Assembly: GCA_050084985.1 (NCBI GenBank)
Contig: JBITNC010000002.1
Coordinates: 12,028,001-12,092,000, forward strand
DNA: 64,000 nucleotides
Origin: Nageia nagi
Taxonomy: Eukaryota > Pinophyta
Reading direction: 5' to 3'
Made by a program: the position numbers and the translations under genes. This document shows positions 32,698 to 44,402 of the stretch, piece by piece; positions within the stretch are counted from its first letter, which is position 1, and each line of letters starts with the position of its first letter. Below the pieces are notes generated by a model that did not search any database, had not been told where the DNA came from, and was given only the letters and a program-made list of their open reading frames with translations.

Positions 32698-34462
32698 TTC
32701 TCCTACTCCTCCCTCTTCTCCTCCCTCTGCATCTTCTCCTTGACGTTGCCCTCCTTGTCTTAGAATAAAGTTGGAGGTTTCTTTTTTTTCTTTTTTTCTT
32801 TGTGCATTTAATTTTTTTGTTGACTACTTGCATATTCTTAAATGCACATGCAAAGCAACATTTACTCCTTCTTGGTAAGGGAAGGGTAGCCATTTTTCTT
32901 ACCTAAAAGCATTTATTGCTTAAGTAAAAGTAGCATTAACTATGCATAGGTCTCCTTTCTTTTTCATTAATACTTGCAAGCTCTCTAGAAGCAAACGTAT
33001 ACTTTTTGGTAGGCATTTAATATTTTTTGCTTGCTTACAAGTCATTTGTTCCTATTAAATGCACTTAGAAGTACTTATACTCCAACTTTAAGCATTGTCA
33101 TGATGACTATAATACTTTAAAGTAAGTAGATACATCATTACTCTTCAATGCTATCCAATTTTTTAGAAAAATGTGGCAAATAAAGTTAATTATTTAGGAG
33201 TATATTTTATTTATTTGCCTTAAATACTTTTAAGTTTGGCAATTTACTTAGGTAAAATGATAAATATTAGTGTAACATTAACACTTTAAGGGATTTTTTT
33301 TACCTAAGTATTTTTTAATGATTTCATGTTTCCTAAAAGGGAAACCTATGCTATTTTTTAAGTAAACAAGGGAAATTTTTTACTTAAAATATAAATGCAT
33401 ACTTAAAAGACAATTTTTTTAGCATGCAAGTTTTAGGGATAAAACTTTAAGTAAAAAAGGGGGGAATTTGTATAGTTTTTTACTTAAAAATCTTGCATGC
33501 TAAATTTGTATGCATGCCTCTTAATCTTGTGTAGGAATAAAGCATGCTTAGTACTTAAAATTTTTAAGTTAAATAATGCATTTTTAATAAGATAAATGAT
33601 GCATATTTATTACTTAATTTTTTAAGTTATGGAATAATGCATGTTTAATTTTTTAAGTTATGGATTAATGTTAAGAAGAACTTAGCCTTTTTTAAATTCA
33701 TTAAAGTGTTGAATGAATTTATGAACTTGAGCAAGTATGCAAAATGTAAAAATGTCCTTTAGGGGTTAGTACAAAACCCATTAGACTCTTATATTTCAAG
33801 TTCTTGTGGATGATGTATTTTTTAATACTTTACTTTATATTTTTTGCATAATTGCTTTATACTTGCAAAACGCAAAATATTGAAAGTAACCCCTAAAATG
33901 AACACATCCGCACGTACTTTTCCACAACATGACTTGTTTGGGGAGCCATGAGGGGAGGATAGGGCAGACTGGAGCCTTTTTAGTTTGAAGAACCAAGTGG
34001 TGGTAAATCCATATTAATTTGCCCCTAAGACCTCTGTTGGATTGGACATAACTCTATTAGGTGGACAGGCATGTGTGTAGTGATACCACATGTCCGCATG
34101 TCCATTCAAGGATTATCCTGATAACCTAGGAGGAAAACTTGAAAACCTTAAATAAGATAATTAAAATGGCTGGTACAAGATACATCGGATCCTTGGAAAA
34201 TAGTTGGTACTTCTCCTTGAGAGAGTATATTATTGACCAAGGTGAACTGGTTGAGGACTGGTAGTACTTGGGCTCCACTTTGCGGGCCTCCAGGTGAAGG
34301 CCTAATTCTATACAAGAAAACAACCTCAACTTTATCCTTCTACGGATCTTAGTTTATAAGTTTGCACATGTGGGACATGTTTACTTATCAATGTTTGATT
34401 TGTATAGATGGTAAATTGTAGAAATTTATTCATTCTTCTTACTTATTTACTTTTGTGTAGCA
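32698..34462. other. AT-rich remainder of the copia leader
   Basis: 1.77 kb between the captured block and gag. It is rich in 'tacttaaaa / ttttaagta' words and T-runs, with no coding content seen. A pyrimidine-rich stretch (32696-32760) follows the right end of the insert. Confidence 0.55.
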
Positions 34463-35340
34463 ATGGTTGAAACCTTCATACCCAAGCATATACTCGATGG
34501 TTCCAACTTCGGCATATGGGAATCTCATATGAAAGTTGAGTTACAAGCAAGGAAGCTGTGGCAGACAGTTAATGAAGACTTGGTCGCTCCTATAGATGAG
34601 AAGGCTCTTGAAATCTACAATTCAAAGAATGAGTTAGCAACTTTAATGATTTATCGTGCAGTTTCAGATGATGTACTTCTCATGATCTCTTCTTCAACAT
34701 CAACAAAGGAAGCTTGGGATAGGTTGAAGAAAATTTACCTTGGGTCAAAATTTTCAAGAAGGTTCACTATATTTACAAAAGTTGTTGCAATATCGTCAAG
34801 GTGAAGATGAAAATGCTTCTATTTACTTGACCAAAATCATTGACCTCAGGACACAACTGGTTGGCTATGGGTGCAACTGGATCAATGATGAGTTCATGGT
34901 CTTCATCATTCTTCAAAGCCTTTTTTACGAAGTTCAGTAACTTTGTCATGGTTATGGAAACTAGGCTCGATGAAGAAGAAGATGTCATCTCTCTTGATAA
35001 CCTTTCTAGACTCCTTCTAAAGCATGAGGAAACTTTGAATAAGAAAATGTTGAACTTTTCTCTAAAGGACAAAAGCATTGCTCTAGGAGCAACCAAAACT
35101 CCTTTCAAGAAGAAGTTCAAACATTATAAATTCAAAGATAACAAATCCTCATCTACCTTTAGGAAGCATGAGAAAAAGAGCAACAATAATGGCAACTTCA
35201 AGTAAAGGAATGACAAAGCTAGATCAAGCAATCCAAAACCTAAGGAAAGGTTTGATAGAAATTGTAACTTTTGTGGCATCTTTGGTCACAAAGAGTATGA
35301 TTGTCGTAAAAAGAAATTTGCTGATTAAGGTAAGGGAAAT
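34463..35340 (+). pseudogene. Copia gag with zinc knuckle, frameshifted
   Basis: The start MVETFIPKHILDGSNFGIWE is the usual UBN2-type copia gag opening (L-G-x-N-F/Y-x-x-W). The frame shifts near 34745 and again near 34925, then continues to the knuckle CNFCGIFGHKEYDC (35259-35300), a complete CX2CX4HX4C. Stops lie at about 35203 and 35326. Gag would form the particle and bind element RNA. As written it cannot be made. Confidence 0.85.
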
Positions 35341-35406
35341 GCAAATGTAAAAAATTTCAATCATAAAAAGAAGAACAAGCATGCTGCTACTGTTGCCTAC
35401 TACTTA

Positions 35407-36774
35407 GTGACTCAAACTATTTCAAATGATTGGATTGTTGATTCAGGATGCACTAATCACATGTGTTATGAAAAGGATAAGTTTGAAAACTTTCATAAGT
35501 ATAAGAAGGATGCAGTTGTGATAGGTGATAATTCAGTCCTTGATGTTCAAGGAATAGGGAGTGTGAAGATTCATGGAAAGGTTCTTGACAATGTCTTTTA
35601 TGTGCCTAAACTAAGGATGAATCTTATCTTCGTAATTCAAATTACAAGGAAAGGATACTCATTTGAGTTTACCTCACACTCCTGGTATGTTAAGAAAGGA
35701 CTTGCCACCTTGATGAAAGGATCAGTAAAGGATGACCTTTATATTGTGGATCAAGTTCCTTTAAAGATGTGTCTTGCTGCAAATGTTTATTCAAAGGGTA
35801 ATCTTTGGCATCAATGATGAGGGCACCTTAACCACAAGAGTATTCAAGATATGAAAAATCAAGAACTTATGGAAGGTTTACCTAATATTTCACCCACAAT
35901 TGGTCTCTGTGAAAGGTGCATTCTAGGAAAGATGAATAGGCAAAAGTTTGAAAAAGATAAGGCAACTCGGGCTACTCGTCCTCTTCAGCTTGTGCATTCA
36001 GATTTGATGGGTCTGTTTCAGACTAAGTCTCTAGGGGGAGCATCTTATGTTCTGACCTTCATTGATGACTTCAGCAGGATGAAATTTGGTTATCTACTTG
36101 AGCACAAGGATCAAACTTTTGATAGGTTTAAAGACTTCAAGGCTCTTATTGAAAATCAAACTAATTTTAAGATCAAGATGTTGAGATCTGATAATGGGGG
36201 TGAGTATAATAGCAATGAGTTTAACAACTATTATGTTAAACATGGGATCAAGCGGTAATTCACAATCCCTTACACCCCTCAACAAAATGGAGTTGCTGAA
36301 AGGAAGAATCGAACCATTATGGAAATGGCAAGGTGCATGTTGGGTAACCTTCCTAGTTTCTTATGGGGTGAAGCTATTCACACTGCTATTCACACCCTAA
36401 ATAGGTGTCCTCCTAAAGTAGTTGAAGGTAAAACTCCATATGAAGCATGGATAGGAAAGAAACCTAACATCTCACACTTTAGGGTTTTCGGTTGTGATGC
36501 ATTTGGCTTCATTACCTCAGAGAAAAAAAAGAAGTTGGATAAAAGATCAGAAAAATGCATCTTTGTGGGGTATGATAATCAGCATAGAGGTTATAGGCTC
36601 TACTCCTCATCCCATAAAATAGTCTTTATTTCTAGGGATGTCAAGTTCAATGAACTTCCTGAGGATACGACTTCTCATGCTGAGGTGTCTGATTTAGATG
36701 ATTCTTCGCCTGCACCTAACTGGTTGGATGATAATGTAGGGAAGTCACCACAAGAGCAAAATTCTCCAGCTTAG
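35407..36774 (+). pseudogene. Copia protease and integrase, single frame with stops
   Basis: The protease active site is WIVDSGCTNHMC (35434-35470, catalytic Asp in DSG). The GAG-pre-integrase zinc-binding part follows with GHLNHKS and CERC, interrupted by TGA TGA at 35815-35820. The integrase core shows LVHSDLMG, FIDDFSRM, RSDNGGEYNSNEF and, after a TAA at 36256, TPQQNGVAERKNRT, giving D, D and E. It ends with the IGKKPNISHFRVFGCDAF segment and a TAG at 36772. Confidence 0.9.
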
Positions 36775-36789
36775 AGAATTACAAGGAGT

Positions 36790-37740
36790 ATGACCTTGAA
36801 TAAATATTTATTTGCTAAAATTGATAATATGAATGAGCCATCAACCTTCAAAGAAGCTTCCAAGCAAGAGTGTTGGATGGAAGCTATGAAAGTTGAGTAT
36901 GAGGTGCTCATGAAAAATGAAACTTGGGATTTGGTTCCTTATCTCAATGAGAAAAATGTGATTGGAAATAAATGGATATAAAAGGTCAAGTACAATTTTG
37001 ATGGAGAAATTGAAAAATACAAAGCAAGGTTAGTGGCTAAAGGATTCGCTTAGAAATATGGTATTGATTATGAGGAAACCTTTTCTCTTGTGGCCAAGAT
37101 GCCTACTGTTAGGATAATCCTTGCTCTTTCTGTAGCTCAAGGATGGAAAGTTTTTCAACTTGATGTCAAGAGTACATTTCTCAATGGTGACTTGGATGTA
37201 GAAATCTACATGAATCAACTAGAAGGATTTATTCCAGAAGGTAAAGAGTCTTTTGTGTGCAAGCTAAAGAAGTCTTTGTATGGACTTAAGCAAGCACCTA
37301 GAGCATGGTACAAGAAAATTTTAGGATTCTTTACAGATATTGGTTTTTCCAAGTGCTTCTCTAACTCAGATCTCTATGTACTCAATCAAGGAAAAGACGT
37401 GGTCTTAATTCTCCTTTATGTGGATGATCTTCTCATAATTGGCAATAATATTGAAATCATCCAAGAGTGCATATCCAAATTGAAGGCAACATTTGAAATG
37501 ACTGATCTAGGTCTATTGCATTACTATCTTGGGATGCAAGTATACCAACACAAAGATTGTACTTATCTTAGTCAATCTAAGTATATATCAAACATCGTGC
37601 AAAAGTTTGGAATGGAGGAGTGTAGATATGCTGTAATACCTATTTCTCCTAGAATCGTTGTATCTTTGAGCTTAGATTCTCAGTTGGCTGATGCTACAGC
37701 TTATAGGCAATTGATTGGTAGTCTTCTGTATCTGACTATC
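36790..37740 (+). pseudogene. Copia reverse transcriptase, with stops
   Basis: ECWMEAMKVEYEVLMKNETW opens the RT region. VFQLDVKSTFLNGDL holds the first catalytic Asp, LKKSLYGLKQAPRAW is conserved, and LLYVDDLLIIG (37411-37443) holds the YVDD active site. Stops occur at 36979 (after GNKWI) and 37051 (after KGFA, where Gln is usual). The catalytic residues are otherwise intact. Confidence 0.9.
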
Positions 37741-38382
37741 TCTCAACCTGATATTGCCTTTACAGTGAATCTGATGGCACGATTCATGCAAAAACCATAT
37801 GTTGAGCACCTCAATGCTGTTAAGCAAATCTTGAGGTATGTGGCAGGGACAAAGGATCTTGCTCTTAAGTATTCCAAAGTGCCCTCGATTGTTCTCTCTA
37901 GGTTCTTAGATTCTGATTATGGGGGAGATAGAGATGACAAAAAATCAACCTCTGCATATGTGTTCAGCATTGGTTCAGGTGCTATCTCTTAGGCTTCCAA
38001 GAAGCAACCTACTGTGACTCTTTCTACCATCGAAGCTGAATATCGGGCCATGTCTGTTACCACCCAGGAAGTTATTTGGCTAAGGCATCTTCTGAATGAA
38101 ATTGGGTATGAGTAAAATAGCCCATCTCTTATTTCTTCAGACAATCAATCGGCTATCTCTTTGGCTAAGAATCCTATGTTCCATCAAAGAACCAAACATG
38201 TGGAAATCCAAGCCCATTTTATCAGGGAGAAGGTTCTAGATGACATCATACACTTGGAGTATTGTCCATCTACTGTAAACTCCGTTGATTTATTCACCAA
38301 GCCCCTTCCTGAAGCTCAGTTTAGCAAGCTTAGGGATTCTCTTAGGTTGGTGAAGTTGCCCTCAAGGGGGAGTGAAGTTTGA
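37741..38382 (+). pseudogene. Copia RNase H, with stops
   Basis: Continuing the frame: QPDIAFTVNLMARFMQKPYV, LRYVAGTKDL, DSDYGGDRDDKKSTSAYVF, STIEAEYRAM, SSDNQSAISLAKNP, TKHVEIQAHFIREKV and DLFTKPLPEAQF. The catalytic D/E/D positions are recognisable. TAG at 37990 replaces a usual Trp codon and TAA lies at 38113. Confidence 0.9.
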
Positions 38383-38448
38383 AATTTTGTTAGTGATGAC
38401 AACTTCACCTCTAAGAGGCTCTTTTTTTTTGTTATATAGTGTTGATTA

Positions 38449-38650
38449 TGATATACCTCTGTGGTAAGTTCGCTCTGTGTGAGGAACTTCTTGTACATTT
38501 TATACCTCCGTGGTAAGTTTGCTCTACGTGAGAAACTTGTACAATTTTATACCTTCGTGGTAAGTTCGTTCTGTGTGAGGAACTTCTTGTACATTTTATA
38601 CCTCCGTGGTAAGTTTGCTCTGCGTGAGAAACTTGTTGTACAATTTTTTG
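38449..38650. repeat. Four ~50-bp tandem repeats in the copia 3' untranslated part
   Basis: Units begin 'tatacctccgtggtaagtt' near 38449, 38500, 38549 and 38600 and contain 'gctctgcgtgag(a/g)aacttgt'. Units 1 and 3, and 2 and 4, are more alike, so the block looks like a duplicated pair. Open frames crossing it on both strands are by-products. Confidence 0.75.
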
Positions 38651-39220
38651 AGCATATAATTGATCAATCAGTTTCATTGTTCAAGTATTCATATGAGAAG
38701 ATCTGGTATGTGTCTTTAGGCATTGTATAATCATCTATATGTTATGCTTTATTAATAATCAACACATGTCTATATACAACAAGTGACTATGAGTGATGGC
38801 TTGGCATCTCCGTGATGACTTATAGTGCACCATTGATTAGTTATTTATAAGATGGCATTATTTGATTCTCCTATTTAATAAAGTGAATATATGATGCATC
38901 TAACTAATTTTGTTCATGAGTTGCTTGTAGCATGCAGGATCTTCTTCAGAAATGCAGGTTACTCACCTTGTGTAAGCAAGCTCATGGAGACTCACATGTC
39001 AGCTTAAAGTTGATCGACTACTATGTACAGTGAAACCAGTTGTGGTTAATGATTGTATTGTAAACCATTTTGTCAAATTGTAATGTAGTGAGTCTCAAAC
39101 TAGTTCTCAAAAATATTCTCAAATATGTAAATGTTCTCATCTCCGCTTGTATCTCTATGGAGGAGAACTCTCTCTTACTCTCTCTCTTCTCTCTTCTACG
39201 CTCTATCCCAATATTGCATT
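38651..39220. other. Copia 3' untranslated region
   Basis: No coding content. It includes a tctctc-rich stretch (39165-39205) ahead of the polypurine tract. Confidence 0.6.
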
Positions 39221-39229
39221 AAGGGGGAG
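39221..39229 (+). other. Polypurine tract of the copia element
   Basis: aagggggag lies directly before the 3' LTR. Confidence 0.85.
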
Positions 39230-39718
39230 TGTTAGAATTTGTAATGAAATATTGTGAATATCTAAACTCCTTGTAAATTCAATTAATCACTTAAAGGATA
39301 TGTAGATACCTTAAGGGATTAATTGAATTCTTTATTATGTAAACTTTGACCTTACCATGTGGTTAGTTGGTAGGTTAAAGTTAGGTAATATATTTATTGT
39401 AACCCTAACCTTACCTTTGGGTTAAAGGGAGGTTAGGGAGGTGCTCTCATGCTATAAATAGAGGGCCTCTCCTCTTGTAATATAACTTAGATTTTGAGTA
39501 AGATTACTCTACTAGTTTATGTAGGAGAGAAAAGAATTGTAGTAAGAGGGTGCATAGTTTGAGAATTGAGATCTAGTTGTGGATGTACTCCCAATGAGGG
39601 AGGAACCACTTATATTGGTGTTATTTTGTGTGAATGGTGTTATTAGCTTGTAGATGTTGAATGATTAAGTTTCCTATAGTCTTGGACCTTGAGGATTAGT
39701 GTAGATCTAATTCCATCA
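39230..39718 (+). repeat. 3' LTR of the copia element
   Basis: 489 bp, nearly identical to 30869-31357, with TATAAATAG at 39453-39461. Confidence 0.92.
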
Positions 39719-39723
39719 TCATT
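39719..39723. repeat. Target-site duplication of the copia element, right (TCATT)
   Basis: Partner of TCGTT at 30864-30868, with one mismatch. Confidence 0.65.
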
Positions 39724-39890
39724 CCCTTGGTTGTTGTTCTAATAACAATTAGAGGGAGGGTTGTGATGGTAATTTCTCTTATTGTTATAAGCTTATGCAA
39801 TCACTACTAAAGGGAGATATATGATAACTAAATCATCTACAAATAAAGTGGGGTATTACCTCTCAATACATATATAAAATAATGGTTGAT
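39724..39890. other. Short host spacer between copia and the next element
   Basis: 167 bp of older DNA with no feature. It separates the copia insertion from the 13.4-kb element. Confidence 0.6.
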
Positions 39891-39895
39891 GTGAG
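39891..39895. repeat. Target-site duplication, left (GTGAG)
   Basis: GTGAG is repeated exactly at 53260-53264 and defines the ends of the 13.4-kb element. Confidence 0.88.
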
Positions 39896-40530
39896 TGTGT
39901 ACATCAAATTATGCACCTAAAATGCAATTTAGACAGATAAATCATTCAACATAATTAATCATGAACATATTCGACAATACACATCAATAATAATGATGAT
40001 ATTATATTCTGAAGTATTTTAATACAAAAACGAGTTTTATTGATCTGTTTTGATCAGCATCTATAGCGATCGTTGTGGGTTGGTAACAATCAGTGCGGAT
40101 CAGTAACGATTGAAGCACAACTCTGCATTCTTAACGCCATTGTATTCATTGTAAACCTTTGGCCTTTGTTATCGATCTGGTGAATCACCGCCGACCAATC
40201 TTTGAATCGTCCACGATCGGATCTGTATGCACTGGAGTAATCTTCATAGAATTTTGAAGTGTTTTTGTCTATTCCTTGTTGTTCTCTTTTACGTTTACTT
40301 CCGTCATCCCCTTTCTATATTGACCCTGCACACAGAAAACGAACAAAGCATCAAAGCATACCTGTCCATACATATTAATCAGCAAATGAATAACATAATA
40401 TGGAAATATAATTGTTATGAGATTTGCTATTAATCAAGCTTACAACCTTTTGTTGATAATCTCCTGATTTGATTTCAACAGAGCTTCGCTATATTAAAAA
40501 TTGGGTCCCCGTGTTATCATACAGAGCTTG

Positions 40531-40538
40531 TATTTATA
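40531..40538 (-). promoter_or_regulatory. TATA box of the left LTR
   Basis: Minus-strand TATAAATA in the context gcttATAAATACAAGC, conserved at 51750-51757 in the other LTR. It lies about 350 bp downstream of the TTCCGGAA array in transcription direction. Confidence 0.65.
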
Positions 40539-40893
40539 AGCTCAATAGGTTGTTATTAATTTGTTTATCATCCCAAGATTTCAGGTAACCTCCCGACCTA
40601 AATTTGAATATGGTATTATCTCCGATCTGCATTCATGATTTCAAATTGGACGTACTCGGCTATTTTGGACTTAAATTTGTTTATTGTTTAACTGTTCAAG
40701 GATCGTCATCGAGTTTTTAGTGATTATATATTAACATTAGAATGGTCGTTCTATTATCATTTTTTAATGATAAGGGTCGGAAAAAAACACCTGTTTCATA
40801 TATGTTTGAAATATAATAAATTCTTTATTGAAACCCCGGGTACTTTACCTACAATCATGAGTTCAAAACAAGCCGGAGTCAATAGTAAAAGCG

Positions 40894-41094
40894 TTCCGAA
40901 ATAAAAAACATTCCAGAATAAAAGTGTTCCGGAAGTGAGTATTCCGGAAATAAGTGTTCCGGAAGTGAGTGTTCCGGAAATAAGTGTTCCGGAAGTGAGT
41001 GTTCCGGAAGTAAGTGTTCAAGAAGTGAGTGTTCCGGAAATAAGTGTTCCGAAAAATAGCACATTCCGGAAATAGCACATTCCGAAAGTAAATT
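40894..41094. promoter_or_regulatory. 15-bp array of TTCCGGAA palindromes in U3
   Basis: Nine units start at exact 15-bp steps (40927, 40942, 40957, 40972, 40987, 41002, 41017, 41032, 41047). Seven hold a perfect TTCCGGAA, and looser copies lie at both edges. Each is TTC-nn-GAA, the inverted two-unit form of the heat-shock element, and the 15-bp step keeps the 5-bp phase of such elements. A regulatory role is inferred. The minus-strand open frame across it ([10 protein letters not shown] repeats) is a by-product. Confidence 0.6.
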
Positions 41095-41104
41095 AAAAGC
41101 TTAA

Positions 41105-42000
41105 TTGTGGAAAAGTTTGGGTTCCGGAGATGATGAGGTCATCAGGGAGTGACCAAGTATCCGGAGCTAGTATAACATTCCGGAATTAAGAAGATGACGC
41201 CACGGGGAGAACGATATTCACATTTTAAGTGAACCCAGGTCCCGGAAATGCTGACGTCATCCCGAGGTGATTAAATATCCGGAACCAGTATAACATTCCG
41301 GAATTCTGATGATGACGTCACGGGGGGAAACAAAGTTCACAGTTTTAACTGAACCCGGGTCCCGGAAGATGATGAGGTCATCAAGGAGTGACCAAATATC
41401 CAGAACTAGTATAACATTTCGGAATTCTGACGATGACGTCACGGGGGGAAACAAAGTTCACAGTTTTAACTGAACCCGGGTCCCGGAAGATGATGAGGTC
41501 ATCAAGGAGTGACCAAATATCTGGAACCAGTATAACATTCTAGAATTCTGACGATGACGTCACAGGGGGAAACCAAGTTCACAGTTTTAACTGAACCTGG
41601 TTCCTGGAAGATGATGAGGTCATCAGGGAGTGACCAAATATCCGGAGCCAGTATGACATTCCGGAATTAAGAAGATGACGTCACGGGGAGAACGATATTC
41701 ATAGTTTAAGTGAAAACTGGGTCCCGGAAGTGATGACATCATCCCGGAGTGATCGAAGATCCGGAACCAGTATAACATTCCAGAATTAAATGATAGAGCT
41801 TAATTGTAGAAAAGCCCGGGTCTCGGAGATGATGACATCATCCGGGAGTGATCAAAGATCCGGAACCAGTATAACATTCTGAAATTAAATGATAGAGCTT
41901 AATTGTAGAAAAGCCCGGGTCTCGAAGATGATGACATCACCCGGGAGTGATCAAAGATCCGGAACCAGTATAACATTCCGGAAATAAATGATAAAGCTTA
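41105..42000. repeat. 121-bp tandem repeats with TGACGTCA in U3
   Basis: Units at a 121-bp step (gatgacgtcac at 41311, 41432, 41553 and 41674), then shorter variants to 42000. Each contains gatgaggtcatca, 'ccagtataacattccggaatt' and, in five places (41252, 41313, 41434, 41555, 41676), a perfect TGACGTCA, the palindromic ACGT core bound by TGA/CREB-like bZIP factors. Confidence 0.8.
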
Positions 42001-42046
42001 AAGGCCCGCACTGACCTAGTAATAGTGTTTATTTTTAGTGTCTACA

Positions 42047-42062
42047 TTTTGCCCCTTTTTTG
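42047..42062 (-). other. Polypurine tract of the 13.4-kb element
   Basis: The minus strand reads AAAAAAGGGGCAAAA directly before the LTR start TGTAGACAC. Confidence 0.8.
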
Positions 42063-44402
42063 AATTATCAACTAAAGGTAGAGTTGATAATTTAAAAAAT
42101 ATAATGAGAAGCTTTACTGTTTGACAAAGTTGATAACTTCAGAAGTGACTATTTTCGGTATGATGACATATTGAGCTTGTGTGACAGTTGCATGACATTT
42201 CTGTTATGTCATTTTGCATGTCTGCGCGCACCTATACCATATAAGTTTTCTTTAGTATATGAATTGTAATAGTGTTATCTTTTATCCCAATAACGAGGTT
42301 TCAAGATGATCTCTCACATCCTGCCATTGTTTTGATATTTGAGCTCAAACTTGGTTTGATCTATTTTTCGTGTTCGACTTAATCAAGGATCGTTGACAAT
42401 TTTTTATAACTGTTAACGACTGTAAAGTGATCATCGTGGATTTATATAGTAAAAATACTACATTAATAATAGTATATTTTGCTATGAATATCTTAATTAC
42501 TTGTGTTTAGACTTGTTTTAATAGCGATTTTAATCATTTTCCCTAGTAAGTTTACTCAATACTGGTCCTTCATGTGCCGATGTATTTGGCAGTCATGTGA
42601 CGTTGGAGTATTCTTCTAGGCGAAAAATAATGTGATTTATAATGTGTTCACTTAGTGAACGAAGATTTTAATATTTCGTCTAAGCACAGATAAATCTTAA
42701 GATATTTAAAGAAAATATACTTTATTTTGTATATTTCCAAATATTATAAATCGCCAATGATTACTTATGAATCGTTTCCAATCAACAATCATTATCCATT
42801 TGATTTAACGATACAAGACGCAAAGATTTAAAACAAAACAGTTTTCATGGCAAATCTTTTGAGATAGCAGAATTATTATCGCAGGGCTGTGACATTTTAG
42901 CTACCTGGTTTTCTGATCACAGTTGTCATGCAGCCTCAGTTTCTCGATTTCAGTCTAATGCTAGGGGTGTATTTTCTCGGACAAATGTTATAGGCTTGAT
43001 ATCTATTACTAGGGGTGAAGGTTCTTCGGAGCATCCTGGCGATCTACCGGAGGATATTGATATTCCTATTTTGATGATATATATATATAATGTACTTTTA
43101 TTTATTGATGTTACGGCTTATTTTGATATGATGATTATGGTGTTATAGTGATGATGATAGACTAACACATATTAGCTAGTAAACAAGTAAGATGAATGTA
43201 TGAATGATTCTAACCTTATTGTTTCCATCATTTATAAGTGAACATAAGGTTTTATTTTAGGTCATGGGAAGTTGTATTTACCTCAATTATCCAAGTATGA
43301 TTTCTGGAGCTTTGCAATTGAAGTATTTTGAACACACGTTGGTTGTACACCAAACAGGTACTAAAGGCTTGTTTCCATATATCATTACATGGGTGTCTTG
43401 TGTTTACCCCGAGGAAATGTATGGAGCCGAGTTAGGTATATGACATGAAGCCCCCTTTGTGTGCACTAATTTAAATTTTGATTATTATGTTTTACTCTAG
43501 AAAAGTAGGTTTTGCAAAAATCATTAGAATCATACTTTTTGATGACTAAGGTTTTTTGAATATGTATAACAATAAGTGATAACTAAACATGCATAACATG
43601 ACATATGATTTGAACTAGGAAGTTCGTGATTCATTGTAAGATCATAAACAATAAATGGTGTTTGTCCTATCAAGGATTCATGATGAAACTATTTATGATC
43701 GAGTTTGCATGTTTATTTGGTTATCTTCTTCATGTTTTGACTTATTCCCATGAGTACATATAGGTGATGTATGAATATAACGAATGGTTGACACTCTGTG
43801 TAATCACATATGATTTTTTCATAAACGTAGATGCATATGTGATACATGATTTTCATCTTGCATTGTTGTCGTGGATGCATTTAGTATAGAATGGATTGCT
43901 CAGTGCCCCACTCATATTTTTGTAAATGTTGTAACATAGCGATAATGATGAGATGTTTTATTGTTATAGATGCTTGGTGTTTCTTTCATGATTAACTCCA
44001 TTTTACCTAGTTGTAGGACATTTTTGTTATTTATTTATTTTTTGAACTGCAAACTCTTTTTTTTTTTTTTTTTAATGGCATGATGTGGTAAGCAAACATA
44101 GTCATGTATTTTAAGAAGATGCCAACAGACTAATATGTTATCATTGTATACTTATACAAATTCCACTAGACTCATAAGTGACAATATACCTGAGGTTGAT
44201 AAGTGTCTACCTCAAGACTCATATGCTTGAGTTTATCATCTTATGTACGAATATTTTAAATCTTGATTTTGTTGGTTGATGGTAGAGGTAAATGATTTGT
44301 TTTGGGTCATGGACAATCATAGTTGCCCCAAATTATGATCAAACATAAACTTTTTGAATTTCCGCAATCAAAGTATTTTGAAAATAAGTTCTACATTTTA
44401 CT
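42063..44402. other. Non-coding 3' interior of the 13.4-kb element, part 1
   Basis: No open frame of note. A slightly less AT-rich block at 42890-43075 reads on the plus strand as RGEGSSEHPGDLPEDIDIP-like text, but it is short and opposite to the element. The segment near 43265-43330 weakly resembles 44300-44400, suggesting an older internal duplication. Confidence 0.5.

Larger units (their letters stand above)
30869..39718 (+). mobile_element. Complete but disabled Ty1/copia retrotransposon (8850 bp)
   Basis: Two 489-bp LTRs, a perfect initiator-Met primer site, then an unusually long 3.1-kb leader, gag, protease, integrase, reverse transcriptase and RNase H in the copia order, a 50-bp repeat block, a polypurine tract and a near-perfect target-site duplication. 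About eight LTR differences are visible by eye, so it is relatively young. Pol keeps one frame from 35407 to 38382 with several stops, and gag has two frameshifts. The leader carries host-like gene fragments in antisense (31912-32697). Confidence 0.92.
39896..42046 (-). repeat. 3' LTR (left on the map) of the 13.4-kb element
   Basis: 2151 bp. In element orientation the U3 begins at 42046. It consists mainly of tandem repeats (41100-42000 and 40890-41090), followed by a TATA box at 40531-40538 and then R/U5 down to 39896. Confidence 0.9.

Noticed and set aside
40863-41078. Minus-strand frames with [10 protein letters not shown] / [10 protein letters not shown] repeats (also 52081-52297)
   Set aside because: Pure by-product of the 15-bp TTCCGGAA DNA array, present in all frames of the unit. 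No promoter or start context separates it from the LTR.
40894-42000. CRISPR-like array
   Set aside because: Units are contiguous tandem repeats without unique spacers, in a eukaryotic LTR. No cas genes are present.
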